Assembly: GCA_016840465.1 (NCBI GenBank)
Contig: JAEOSH010000004.1
Span: 24,924-88,923, forward strand
DNA from: Candidatus Baldrarchaeum yapensis
GTDB taxonomy: Archaea > Asgardarchaeota > Baldrarchaeia > Baldrarchaeales > Baldrarchaeaceae
Reading direction: 5' to 3'
DNA length: 64,000 nt
Below are positions 51,393 through 60,781 of the stretch, piece by piece (within the stretch, counting starts at the first letter, position 1; every line of letters starts with the position of its first letter). The notes under the pieces were generated by a model. It saw only the letters and a program-made list of their open reading frames with translations. It did no database searches and was not told where the DNA came from. The translations under genes were made by a program, and so were the position numbers.

Positions 51393-53502
51393 TCGGAACG
51401 AAAAATCCTCCTTTCCGATTTTTCCTGTATGTGAACCTCCGAATATGAGAAACGCCCCGTAATAATTCCTGTCTGAAAAGATAAACAAGTGAGCACATCC
51501 ATGCAATCGCAGATATCGATACAATCGCGTTTCTAAGCGGTATCGCATGCACTCTTATCTCGATGACGTGTGACCCCTCAGAAACCCTAATGGCGTATAT
51601 CTTTGGATATGCCACCTCGAAATCTTCAACGACCTTACCGTCCATTTTCACCTCCAAATAAGGGTCGACAAGTACGGGAATTATTACCCAAGAGCTTCTA
51701 TTAACCGAAACTTCGACCCTAAGCATGTCCTCTTTTTGGATTACATGAACATACAAGAGAGGATCGCTGTGCGGTGGTATTTCATCGAGGCTTCTCGGGA
51801 TATAACTAAGGGCGAACACGGGGGTAAAATTCTCCACTCTGAACAAGTACCTGCTTCCGCACACCTCAATGAGTGTTATTTCATTCGTGGAGGTCGCAAC
51901 TCTTAGGAGAGTTTCGAGTATTTTTTCGGAGAGTTCCGGAAATATTGGATCATCGCGCTCCACGATTATATACTTGACCCCGAGATAGCGTAGGAGACGT
52001 ATCGTTGCGATCGGATTGTTTATAATGCTCCTTTCGAGATACGCATGCTTATCGTACATAACTAGGCAACCTAAGACCTCAAAGACCTCGGGAGGAAGAC
52101 TTTGGGGGTACCAGCCGCAGACCGTCGGGTGGTTTGTGTAAAGGGGTGCCATTGCCCCCCAGTACTCCTGTGGCAGATCTAAGGTTCGGTACCAGCAGTC
52201 ATCATCGCAGATCCTTTCATATATTTCGCCGTAATTGTCGGGATAAATTCTATTGTGGATCCTCTGAAGAGATACGGCAGATTTTACAAATATTCCGCAG
52301 ATGACTGCAGATACTGCAAGCATCATTAGCGACAGCGCTATCGCAGCTCTTCTATCCATCTCAGACACATAATATGCACAAATCATCAAACCTAATGAGC
52401 AGAGAACTGTGAACGTACGATCGCCTCCAGCCACCGAGAACCATTCGATATCTAACGCCGACAACGCAAGCACGAGGATCATTATTAGAAGGTGGTACTT
52501 AAGAACGCGAACCCAGAAAACCTTCTTGAAGCGCCCAAGTCTGCACGCTCTCACATATATTATGGATAAAAAAACAAACGTGTACATGATTGCCATCACA
52601 TAAATCTCCAACATGGAAAGCTGTAGAACCCTGCACATCCATTCCCATCCCCTTTCGGAGGAAACGGAAGTTGCGGGCAACGGTGTACCCTCAAGCGTAA
52701 AGTAATCATAAAGGAAGAATCCTGTAAGAGCCGCGGATATCAACCCTACCCTTATAAGTCCCGGAATGTCGCGCTTGACCACCAGCCAAACAGCTGTTAA
52801 TACCGTCATCCAGAAGCCTATTGCCATGTTTAGTAACATCATTATCGAGAGGGTTGCCGCAATTTTCACCTCATAATGAGATTTTCGTTCTTCCGCTGAG
52901 AGTTTGCTTAGGAAGAGCACGTGCCATGGTATGACAACCATCGAGAGCGATTGACCTATAGATCCCCACAGCCATGTTGTGACAAAAATTGCGGGAGAGT
53001 AAGTATAAGCGACCGCAAACACCATGGAGGCCCTCTTGTCGCCGGTCAGGCGCATTAGCACCTTATACGTGGAGATGTAGGATAAGATGGGTACGGAACT
53101 CAGCAGTATGCGTACAGCGATGTTAAGCGGAAAAATGAACGCGAGGAGCGCTATCAGTAGGTATCCGAGTGGAGAGTAACTCCTCAGGAACGGGTTGCCG
53201 AGATACCAGGACCAATCCCAGACTCCCCATAGCCATGGCGGTAACGTCACCATCTGATGTTTTAAAACCAATGCCTTTACAGCATGAGTCATCGTGTCAT
53301 TTCCGGTGATGGAAACATCCACCAGCACTATTATTAATAGCATTGGTAAAAGCGCTACAATATGCGGGACAAGAGACAAACTTTCTGAAAGTATTATTCG
53401 TAATGTCGCCTTTAACGGTCCCCTTTTGAAATTATCCCCCAAGAGCACTTGCCTCCGGGTCTCAAGTATGCTCTTCGGAGTCAAGCACTCGTAGATCTCC
53501 AC
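51367..53502 (-). CDS. Large multi-pass membrane protein (GT-C/YfhO-like)
   Basis: The 711-residue protein has about 11-12 hydrophobic helices in the first 420 residues. These are followed by a globular extracytoplasmic part (about 430-660) and a last helix near 665-685. WDWSWYLGNPFLRSYSPLGYLLIALL and GNDTMTHAVKAL resemble lipid-linked glycosyltransferase (GT-C) and '6-pyruvoyl-tetrahydropterin synthase-related' membrane families. The globular part has WYRTLDLPQEYWGAMAPLYTNHPTVCGW, typical of YfhO-like proteins. It probably acts in surface glycan assembly. Confidence 0.7.
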   Translation of the reverse strand: MEIYECLTPKSILETRRQVLLGDNFKRGPLKATLRIILSESLSLVPHIVALLPMLLIIVLVDVSITGNDTMTHAVKALVLKHQMVTLPPWLWGVWDWSWYLGNPFLRSYSPLGYLLIALLAFIFPLNIAVRILLSSVPILSYISTYKVLMRLTGDKRASMVFAVAYTYSPAIFVTTWLWGSIGQSLSMVVIPWHVLFLSKLSAEERKSHYEVKIAATLSIMMLLNMAIGFWMTVLTAVWLVVKRDIPGLIRVGLISAALTGFFLYDYFTLEGTPLPATSVSSERGWEWMCRVLQLSMLEIYVMAIMYTFVFLSIIYVRACRLGRFKKVFWVRVLKYHLLIMILVLALSALDIEWFSVAGGDRTFTVLCSLGLMICAYYVSEMDRRAAIALSLMMLAVSAVICGIFVKSAVSLQRIHNRIYPDNYGEIYERICDDDCWYRTLDLPQEYWGAMAPLYTNHPTVCGWYPQSLPPEVFEVLGCLVMYDKHAYLERSIINNPIATIRLLRYLGVKYIIVERDDPIFPELSEKILETLLRVATSTNEITLIEVCGSRYLFRVENFTPVFALSYIPRSLDEIPPHSDPLLYVHVIQKEDMLRVEVSVNRSSWVIIPVLVDPYLEVKMDGKVVEDFEVAYPKIYAIRVSEGSHVIEIRVHAIPLRNAIVSISAIAWMCSLVYLFRQELLRGVSHIRRFTYRKNRKGGFFVPIKVSLFPR

Positions 53503-53759
53503 TCACGGCACTTCTAGTACTTTGGGATCGATCATTATTAAAATACTATGTCTCTGTCCTTCTTGGAGTTGACAATAAAATAAATTTTTAAGAAACGCTC
53601 AATGTACAACCCATTGCGGCTCGGAGCGTTGGTTATTGATGCGACGATTGCCGAGCGGCTACGGGAATTGCGCAGAAAACTTTCGTATAACATGTGGTAA
53701 CTGTTGCATCTCAGCATCGATGCATTTATTGAAGCGCGGAGCCAATGATAGGGTGAGGG

Positions 53760-54548
53760 ATGAGCGTGTACGTGGCCGGAATAGATGTTGGTGCGGCCAC
53801 TGCAAAGTGCGTTATAATGGACGATGGAGAAATTGTCGGGTATGAGATAATTCCCGTGTCGTACGATCTCTCCGAGAGCGCAAAAAGGGTATTCAATGCC
53901 ACCCTCAAAAAATTAGGCATCTCGGCGGATGAAATAAAATCGGTAGTGTCGACCGGATATGGTAGATACAACGTTCCCTTTGCCAAAAAGCAGGTCACCG
54001 AGATAAGTTGCCACGGGAGGGGCGCGATCTTCCTGATTCCCTCGACTAGGACGATAATAGACATCGGGGGACAGGATACGAAGGTGATAGCAATAAACGA
54101 GCGGGGGAGGGTTCTGGACTTCGTTATGAATGATAAGTGCGCCGCGGGAACCGGAAGATTCCTTGAGGTGATGGCGAGGGTTCTCGATGTCAAGGTCGAA
54201 GAGATGGGAGAAATCGCGCTAAGAGCCAAAAAGAAAGTGAAGATTTCAAGCACATGCACGGTCTTCGCGGAGTCAGAAGTGATAAATCATCTGGTGCATA
54301 AAGTTCCAAGGGAGGATATAATTGCAGGTTTGGTGGACGCAATATCCTCACGGGTGGCCGCACTCGCCCAGAGGGTCACAATCAGGCCCGATGTCATACT
54401 AACGGGAGGGGTTGCAAAAAACGAGGCTGTTCGCAGAAGCTTATCAGAAAAGCTTGGCTTGGAAATCCTCAGGCCGAAGGAACCCCAAATAGTTGGTGCG
54501 ATAGGCGCCGCCCTTTTCGCACGTGATATTCTCCAAGGGAAAAGATAA
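53760..54548 (+). CDS. 2-hydroxyacyl-CoA dehydratase activase (BadF/HgdC-type ATPase)
   Basis: The actin-like ASKHA fold has AGIDVGAATAKCVIM, TIIDIGGQDTKVIAI, DKCAAGTGRFLEVMA and ISSTCTVFAESEV, with the two cysteines that hold the bridging 4Fe-4S cluster of the dimer. ILTGGVAKNEAVRRSL and IVGAIGAALFA close the fold. It uses ATP to drive an electron into a dehydratase or benzoyl-CoA-type reductase. The partner subunits (HgdAB or BcrBC) are not adjacent. ATG 53760 has GGGTGAGGG upstream. Confidence 0.92.
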   Translation: MSVYVAGIDVGAATAKCVIMDDGEIVGYEIIPVSYDLSESAKRVFNATLKKLGISADEIKSVVSTGYGRYNVPFAKKQVTEISCHGRGAIFLIPSTRTIIDIGGQDTKVIAINERGRVLDFVMNDKCAAGTGRFLEVMARVLDVKVEEMGEIALRAKKKVKISSTCTVFAESEVINHLVHKVPREDIIAGLVDAISSRVAALAQRVTIRPDVILTGGVAKNEAVRRSLSEKLGLEILRPKEPQIVGAIGAALFARDILQGKR

Positions 54549-54597
54549 AACGAAAACGAGATGTTGTTCGAGAACGTGCAACGTACTTTCTAAAACA

Positions 54598-56142
54598 TTA
54601 AAACTCTATGCCCTTCTCGACCCAATCTGGAAACCACTGGTAGTATTCCAGCGGCTTTATCTTCCTGAGCCCAATGTAGGTTGCCTTTGCCATCCTTATT
54701 TTACCCTTTTCCCTATACAGTTTGACGTATCTCTTTCTTTCCAAACTTTCTAGTATCTCGTCAAGTTTATCGCCCTTGATTCCTGTATCCTCCTCAATAT
54801 CCTCCCTCAGCATGTAAAGCCCGGGATTGACCCTATAGTCCTCCGCGAGCGCCTCGAGCACTAAATCCTCGGGATCCGTCGACTCAAACTTGGGCTTTAA
54901 CTGCTCCCGTTTGTAAACGTTCAGCGGAATTCCGTACTTCTCGCTAATTCTCCTCCTCGGCTCCTTAACCTCATCTCCTAGGAGTCTCCTCACCATACGC
55001 GCCAGTAGAATCCTCAGTACATCGTTTGTTCCCGCGCCTATTTGCATGAATAGTCCCTCTCTATGCACCATTTCCACAAAGTAGAACTTCGTGAGCCCGT
55101 CACCGCCCATGCACAGCACTGCATCGGTTCCTATGCGCTGGCACATTTCAGATGTGAATATTTTTGCGATTGTAGACTCGAGGATGGGCTCTCTCCCCTG
55201 ATCCAGCAGATAACTTCCATAGTATACTATCAACCTCGAAAGCTTGTACCACATAGTGATGTCCGCGATCCTCAGCTGGTTCGTTTGGAACTCTATCGTC
55301 CTTCTGCCAAACTGAACTCTTCTCCGAGTGACGTAGAGGGCCATCCGTAGAGCCTCTTTCATTCCCCCTAAAAGACCTGCCGACAACAGCAGTCTCTCGA
55401 AGTTCAGCCCACTTATCATTACCAGCCAACCGTTGCCCTCCCCGCCGATCACGTTCTCCGCCGGAACTCTGACGTTATCAAGATCCAAATATCCGTTGCG
55501 GACACCATCCGCGACGCCAAGCTCGTTTATTTTCTCCACCCTCAGTCCAGGTGTGCCTTTTTCTACAACAAATGCTGTTAGATGCCTATAGTTCTCTCGA
55601 TCTTTCGGATCATCACTGGTCCTTGCGTATACCAAGTATATGTCCGCGATCCCCGAATTACTTATGAACCGCTTCTTGCCATTGATTATGTACTCATTGC
55701 CATCGCGGATCGCAACTGTCTCCACAGCGGCCGCATCGGACCCCACGAACGGTTCCGTCAGGCATATAGCCCCACATAACTTTCCTTCGGCCATTTTTGG
55801 TAGCCATCTCTCCTTCTGTTCCTCGGTTCCAAATTTCGCAATTTGGTAGCATCCTCCGAACATTGTGGTGTTATAATATGATGCAACCATGGAGCTGAGG
55901 CGACCCATGCCCTCGGCTATTATGCATGCGCCGGTGATTTTCGATTTTTCGTACATTCCTCCGTACTTTTCAGGAATGGTGGCACCCAACCATCCTTTTT
56001 CTCCGATCGCTTTTATTATGTCCCATGGAAACTTCCTCGTCCAGACGGCCTCAATGGCCCTAGGCATGTACTCATCGGCAAACTCCTCAACCTCATCTGC
56101 GAGTTTCCTCTGAAAATCGGTCCACCAAGGAAACTTTTCCAA
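54598..56142 (-). CDS. Acyl-CoA dehydrogenase with C-terminal extension
   Basis: The dehydrogenase part (about residues 1-385) has CLTEPFVGSDAAAVETVA, VVEKGTPGLRVEKI, RRRVQFGRRTIEFQ and QIGAGTNDVLRILLA. The usual catalytic Glu before GT is Ala (GAGT), but NFERLLLSAG carries a Glu at the isovaleryl-CoA dehydrogenase position. A further 120 residues (GIPLNVYKREQLKPKFESTDPEDLVLE...KRYVKLYREKGKIRMAK) form a winged-helix-like tail absent from standard enzymes. TTG 56142 with GAGGGGTGG 6 bases upstream is preferred over GTG 56169. Confidence 0.85.
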   Translation of the reverse strand: MEKFPWWTDFQRKLADEVEEFADEYMPRAIEAVWTRKFPWDIIKAIGEKGWLGATIPEKYGGMYEKSKITGACIIAEGMGRLSSMVASYYNTTMFGGCYQIAKFGTEEQKERWLPKMAEGKLCGAICLTEPFVGSDAAAVETVAIRDGNEYIINGKKRFISNSGIADIYLVYARTSDDPKDRENYRHLTAFVVEKGTPGLRVEKINELGVADGVRNGYLDLDNVRVPAENVIGGEGNGWLVMISGLNFERLLLSAGLLGGMKEALRMALYVTRRRVQFGRRTIEFQTNQLRIADITMWYKLSRLIVYYGSYLLDQGREPILESTIAKIFTSEMCQRIGTDAVLCMGGDGLTKFYFVEMVHREGLFMQIGAGTNDVLRILLARMVRRLLGDEVKEPRRRISEKYGIPLNVYKREQLKPKFESTDPEDLVLEALAEDYRVNPGLYMLREDIEEDTGIKGDKLDEILESLERKRYVKLYREKGKIRMAKATYIGLRKIKPLEYYQWFPDWVEKGIEF

Positions 56143-56294
56143 AATCAGCCACCCCTCTGAACTCCACACAGGGTATTTTTCGACTTTCTCGTATATTTAG
56201 TTTTTGAGGAAGTGTCTGCTATGACGCATGAGGACGATGCCAAGGACAGGTAAGATTAAGATTGAAGGAATGTGTAATGTTTCGGGGGGATCGA

Positions 56295-56849
56295 ATGAGT
56301 GATGATCTCGTGAGGAGAATACGGGAGGCGCTTGAAAAGCGAGTGGAATATTCTTGTAGTTTCAAGAATGCGTCTGTACTTGTTCCGCTCAGCATAAACT
56401 CGAAGCGAGAACTGCACGTGACGTTCATAAAGAGGTCTTCCAAACTCTCCCTTCACGGGGGAGATGTTGCGTTCCCGGGTGGACTCAGAGAGGGGAATGA
56501 GGATCCCATCGAGACAGCACTGAGGGAGGCGTGGGAGGAGTTGGGTATCCGTAGGGAGGATGTCAGGGTCCTTGGGTTTCTGACCCCCACCGTCACCCGA
56601 ATAACAATGATACACATAGTGCCCGTTGTCGGCCTTATACCCATGCCTTACCCCTTCAGGCCGAATGAGAACGAGGTCACGGAGGTCATCCAGATTTCGA
56701 TCTCGGATCTTTATAGGAACCAGTTCGAGAACTGGTATGGAAAGTATTACAAGTGCGGGGACCACATTATCTGGGGAGCATCGGCAAGGATCCTGACAAA
56801 CCTCCTCGAAAGATTAAAACCTATAATCATGCCCCGCGCATCCCCATAA
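56295..56849 (+). CDS. Nudix CoA pyrophosphatase
   Basis: The 184-residue protein has the CoA-specific signature FIKRSSKLSLHGGDVAFPGG directly before the Nudix box GGLREGNEDPIETALREAWEELGI. This type splits CoA to 3',5'-ADP and phosphopantetheine. ATG 56295 has GGGGGAT upstream. Its presence fits the acyl-CoA genes in the window. It is a stand-alone gene, divergent from the acyl-CoA dehydrogenase. Confidence 0.9.
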   Translation: MSDDLVRRIREALEKRVEYSCSFKNASVLVPLSINSKRELHVTFIKRSSKLSLHGGDVAFPGGLREGNEDPIETALREAWEELGIRREDVRVLGFLTPTVTRITMIHIVPVVGLIPMPYPFRPNENEVTEVIQISISDLYRNQFENWYGKYYKCGDHIIWGASARILTNLLERLKPIIMPRASP

Positions 56850-56980
56850 CTCGTGATCTTTATAGACACCGGATCCTCGCTGTTTTTCCGTTTTAAAATT
56901 TTTAATACTGCCCTAGTTACCGTTACTGCTACGTTTTAGAGGTATCGTGAATAATTTATGTTGGCAGAGAGGTGCATACG

Positions 56981-57595
56981 ATGGCCACCACTTTGCAAAA
57001 ATTCACATGCATGGGATGCGATGCACCCTGTTGCAGAGAAATAGTAAGAGAAGTCGAAGGCATCACCTTGGGGTTGCTACTCACGAGAAGAGAGAGAATG
57101 AGGATAGAAAGGCTTGCTACAATGCGAGGCCACTCAATAGATATAAGGCCCATGATAGGCTTCGGTTATGATGAGGATATAGGGGAGCCGGAGTTTATAG
57201 GCTTCTACCAGATCACAAATAATCCATGTCCATTTCTCGCCGGTAGCAAATGCGAAATTCACGGACAACGCCCGCTCATCTGCAGGGCATACCCCCTGGT
57301 CATGAGGGACTTCTACATAACTGGTGAGGGAAGGAGGGCGAACGTGCACGTAGTGATATCCTTTGACCTGCGGTGCAAATGGGTTGAGGGGATCAGGAAG
57401 TCCGTAAAACTTACAAGATTGCGGGATTCGGATATTGTAAAGTTGGGGATAAAGAGAGAGGCGGAGGCAATGAAGTCAGTGGTGGACCTTTTCGTCAAAT
57501 ACATGAGGAGGTACCGCTACAGGGTGTGGTACTTTGACCTTAGTAAGGACAAGTGGGTTGAGATAGAGGTCATGGAGGTTCGCGAAAGAGGTTAA
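56981..57595 (+). CDS. YkgJ-family cysteine-cluster protein
   Basis: The conserved cysteines are FTCMGCDAPCCREIV (near residues 12-19) and NPCPFLAGSKCEIHGQRPLICRAYPL, the two parts of the YkgJ/UPF0153 zinc or iron-sulphur site. A 60-residue basic C-terminus follows. Members are found beside many redox and modification genes with no agreed function. ATG 56981 has GAGAGGTG upstream; the earlier GTG is rejected. Confidence 0.82.
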   Translation: MATTLQKFTCMGCDAPCCREIVREVEGITLGLLLTRRERMRIERLATMRGHSIDIRPMIGFGYDEDIGEPEFIGFYQITNNPCPFLAGSKCEIHGQRPLICRAYPLVMRDFYITGEGRRANVHVVISFDLRCKWVEGIRKSVKLTRLRDSDIVKLGIKREAEAMKSVVDLFVKYMRRYRYRVWYFDLSKDKWVEIEVMEVRERG

Positions 57596-57740
57596 AATTC
57601 GTAGAGTGAGCAGTTTTATTCTTTTGAGGAATCTCGGAATTTCATTACATGGAACTGGGCCGTTAATGGTTCCGCATTTAGTTTTCCGTCACAGTTTAAA
57701 TTGACTTATGCGAAAGTATCCATGGTAGGAGTAGCTAGAG

Positions 57741-58427
57741 ATGAGGGACATGAACATTCAGGTCGAAAAGGCCCGCTATATATTCAAGCACTTGGTGCAT
57801 GTCGGAGCCCCTTTCCCGGTAAGGGATGTAATGCAACATCTGCTGTCAAAGGGATACAGGTACACGATAAGGAAAATAAAAGTTGGAGGGCCCACACCTC
57901 AAACAAGCCCTGTGCCGGCAGATTTTCCCCATGCAAAGGAACTTACAGAGTACCTGTTTTTCAGGCAGGATCTTCCCAATCTCCTGATAGTCGTGAGCGA
58001 AAATGGGTTTGTGGTTGATGGGCAGGAGTGGGGTGACGTCTACGACCACATATGGTTTGTCCGAGATCTCTATCTGAAGATAGAGAAGAGGCCGACAACG
58101 AAGTTCATCATAGAGATACTGGCGTTCCTGCAGGTGTATTCCTCTGTCAGCCCTAGGAGAATACTGAGCGGGATCGTCAATCCTGCAATTCTCAAGAGGA
58201 TGCAATCCCTCGAACTCTTACCGTTTGCAATAGATCTGTGGACCGGCGAGCCGGAGAAAAGCAAGACCTGGGCAAGAGTGAGATTAGAACCCCTCAAAGA
58301 GGATCCACAGAATAGATTTGGTGTGAATATAAATTATAGAGCACACTCGTTTAATGAGGGGGTAAAATTCTTCGAACAAATAAATGATTTCGTGTCCCGG
58401 CTCATCGTAAACCTAAGACCAGAGTGA
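57741..58427 (+). CDS. Conserved-looking protein of unknown function
   Basis: The 228-residue protein has no recognised motif. It opens with a helix-turn-helix-like stretch (ARYIFKHLVHVGAPFPVRDVMQHLLSKGYRYTIRKI). The rest is alpha/beta with VVSENGFVVDGQEWGDVYDHIWFVRDLYLKIEKR. The codon use matches its neighbours. ATG 57741 or 57750 could start it. It converges on the nucleotidyltransferase-like gene with a 2-bp gap. Confidence 0.55.
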   Translation: MRDMNIQVEKARYIFKHLVHVGAPFPVRDVMQHLLSKGYRYTIRKIKVGGPTPQTSPVPADFPHAKELTEYLFFRQDLPNLLIVVSENGFVVDGQEWGDVYDHIWFVRDLYLKIEKRPTTKFIIEILAFLQVYSSVSPRRILSGIVNPAILKRMQSLELLPFAIDLWTGEPEKSKTWARVRLEPLKEDPQNRFGVNINYRAHSFNEGVKFFEQINDFVSRLIVNLRPE

Positions 58428-58429
58428 AG

Positions 58430-59242
58430 TCAACGCACGACTTCCTCAACGTCGCGGTACCACTTCTTCTTCGTTCCTTGCTTCGCCCTCTTCCTCCAGC
58501 GCTTCGTTTTCGGAGTCTCATCTATGATCTTGAGCAGCTGGTCTACCTTACTGGTTACATCCTTTAGATCCTCCTCGCTAAGCAGTCCGTTCTCCTTGTA
58601 CTTCTGCGCAAACACCTTTATCTTGTTGAGATTTGTTGTCGCAGTGTACCAGAAGCCCCAATCGTCCGCAAGTACCGTCGCAATACGGGTCGCGTTTATA
58701 ACATCATCGTCGTGATTCCCTATCTGGTGTGCCCTAAGGAGGACGATTGAGTCCTTTATGTCCTTCTCATTTATCTGGACGATCTGAAGCTTTTCCATAA
58801 GCATTTCTGCGAGCGGAATCGTTGGTCTATCAACCTCAAGCCTTCCTCTGAAGTCTATATCATGAGCCATCTCTAGTTTATCGAAGAAAAAGTCGACGTG
58901 GAAGTCCCACTTCTTGTGGTAGTAAATGTGACGCTTCCAGCCAGCGAGATGTAATATTCTGAGGTCACATATGTAGCCGAGTTCCTTCTCCATGATCTTC
59001 CTCAGGTTCTTCCGATGCTTGCTGTAGGTCATAAAGTCGAGGTCGCTGAACTCCGGCTGTCCCGGTCCAAGCCTTTCGAGCCTCTTATGCAGGTCGGCGA
59101 AGTCCATGCTGTGCAGTCTTATTGCAACGGCTCCCATAACTCTAGCGACTATTCCATTTTCCTCAAGGACATCTACTATCCTCTGTGCCTCTTCGAGGAA
59201 TACCTCCGGGGGTGCGGGTTCTCTGTCCCTTGGAATCATCAT
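58430..59242 (-). CDS. Nucleotidyltransferase-like protein
   Basis: The 270-residue protein has VMGAVAIRLHS and SDLDFMTYSKHRKNLRKIM, the G-x-x-A...D-x-D pattern of the Pol-beta-like nucleotidyltransferase fold. KWDFHVDFFF as third acidic strand and RPTIPLAEMLMEKLQIVQINEKDIKD follow. It resembles AbiEii-like and minor NTase proteins; activity and target are unknown. ATG with GGTGATG upstream. It lies 22 bp downstream of the metallophosphoesterase, so they are likely one operon. Confidence 0.7.
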   Translation of the reverse strand: MMIPRDREPAPPEVFLEEAQRIVDVLEENGIVARVMGAVAIRLHSMDFADLHKRLERLGPGQPEFSDLDFMTYSKHRKNLRKIMEKELGYICDLRILHLAGWKRHIYYHKKWDFHVDFFFDKLEMAHDIDFRGRLEVDRPTIPLAEMLMEKLQIVQINEKDIKDSIVLLRAHQIGNHDDDVINATRIATVLADDWGFWYTATTNLNKIKVFAQKYKENGLLSEEDLKDVTSKVDQLLKIIDETPKTKRWRKRAKQGTKKKWYRDVEEVVR

Positions 59243-59264
59243 ATAGCATCACCTGAAATTGAAA

Positions 59265-60236
59265 TTAGCCCTCCACCTTCCACCATCGGAGGATGCCGTT
59301 ACGGTCTAAGTCTATTATGAAACCTCTTAATATACCTTCTGTATACTCGGAACCAGGGTTCACACATAACGTGCGCCCGATCTTTTCAGATGCATAGGAT
59401 TCGTGAATGTGCCCGTGAAGGCCCAGGAGAGGCTGGTACTTCTCTATGAACTTTCTAACGGCTCTGCTACCGACGTGCTCTCTCTGCTGCTCTCCGAGGA
59501 CATACACGGGTCTGAGGTTCTTATCCAGTTTTGGAGCGAGGTCCAGTCTCGTGCCGAAGGGTGGACAGTGGAAGTTCAGGATGACCTTTTCGGGGTCAAC
59601 ATTCACCTTATTCCATAATTTTTCGAGATCTTTGCTTATTCCCTTCTCGTTCTTCTCTCTGGGAGAGTTCCAAGGTGTGGGGTTGACCCACTCGTAGCTT
59701 ATCATCTCATAGTCGTAGCAGAGGTTCACAACTTTACCCAAGGGGTAGATTATGTTTTCATACTCCTTATCGAATTTCTGGATCACCGGATCTATGAAGA
59801 ACTCGTCGTCGTTTCCGGGCATAACGACACACGTGACATCCTTAGGGATGAGGTCCACAATCATCTGCAGCCATCGCTCCATAGTCTCGCACATAAGTTT
59901 CTCAAACAGCTGATCGACCCTCTTGGGGTTTGCCTTCAGCTCCTCAACCTCGTCCTTTGTCGTGACGTATGGGTAGTATCCGCTGAACCTGATCTTGTCC
60001 TCCATCTCCTTGACTTCCTCTTTGCTCTTCAGCACGTACTTCTTTCCGAAAATGCTACAAGTGTACGTTCCATCTGGCTGCTCTATGATTGGAACTATGG
60101 ACTTTCCAGTAAGGTCGCCACAGAATAGGAGTATGTTTGCCTTATGCACCTTAGGCACATTTAACCATTTTCTCCAAACCTGCTCGGATCCGTGCACATC
60201 CGTTGCATGATATATACGTACGAACTCACCACTCAT
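59265..60236 (-). CDS. Calcineurin-like metallophosphoesterase
   Basis: The metal motifs appear in order: YHATDVHGSE, LLFCGDLTG, VVMPGNDDEF, LNFHCPPFGT and LLGLHGHIHES, then NPGSEY. The 323-residue length with a 70-residue insertion between the second and third motifs is longer than simple family members. It is co-directional with the nucleotidyltransferase-like gene, and the two could add and remove a nucleotide or phosphate group; this is inference. Confidence 0.88.
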   Translation of the reverse strand: MSGEFVRIYHATDVHGSEQVWRKWLNVPKVHKANILLFCGDLTGKSIVPIIEQPDGTYTCSIFGKKYVLKSKEEVKEMEDKIRFSGYYPYVTTKDEVEELKANPKRVDQLFEKLMCETMERWLQMIVDLIPKDVTCVVMPGNDDEFFIDPVIQKFDKEYENIIYPLGKVVNLCYDYEMISYEWVNPTPWNSPREKNEKGISKDLEKLWNKVNVDPEKVILNFHCPPFGTRLDLAPKLDKNLRPVYVLGEQQREHVGSRAVRKFIEKYQPLLGLHGHIHESYASEKIGRTLCVNPGSEYTEGILRGFIIDLDRNGILRWWKVEG

Positions 60237-60781
60237 GATCCTTCACATCCCTTTAAGGAAAACTGTGGTACATTTTAGTCCGCCTTTATAAAACTTTTCG
60301 ACACAAGGTTCAAACACCATCTTTACATAGTTGGAAGATGGGGAGAATGGAATCCACAAGAATTAGATGTGAAATCAGCATACAATACTTTTTCGGTATT
60401 GATATTCGGACTGCACCGGGCGTTGGAGCCTCACACCCATGTTAACTTACTGTTGCGGACAATTGGCTTTTCAAAATCTCATATCCCTAGAATCCTCATC
60501 TGCGAATTTACCAGCGGCTGTCTTCAAATTTTAATCGAAAAATTGTAAAGCTTTGATGTTTCTTTCGTTCCAGTTAAGGTGGGGATAAAATCCTTTCTTG
60601 CAGGCAGATCAATTATTCTGAGGGCCAATTCTTGGGACATGCGAGAGGCGAATTGTTCAGTAACCTTGACCTTGAGAAGTTACTTCATTATATGCTCCGG
60701 TAAAAGAATGACAAAACATAATTATATTCACGGACATCACAAAAGATCTGGCACGCCCGCAATTCGAAGTTGGCGGCTGCG
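60237..60781. other. Intergenic region with possible remnant
   Basis: AT-rich stretch of about 545 bp. On the minus strand a frame of about 38 codons starting ATG near 60640 reads MSQELALRIIDLPARKDFIPTL and may be a gene fragment; no family recognised. TATA-like CTTTATAAAACTT near 60283 suits the metallophosphoesterase operon. No RNA gene was seen. Confidence 0.4.

Noticed and set aside
53602-53700. 32-codon ORF before the activase gene
   Set aside because: It starts too close to the TATA-like box and lacks any supporting motif or ribosome-binding site.
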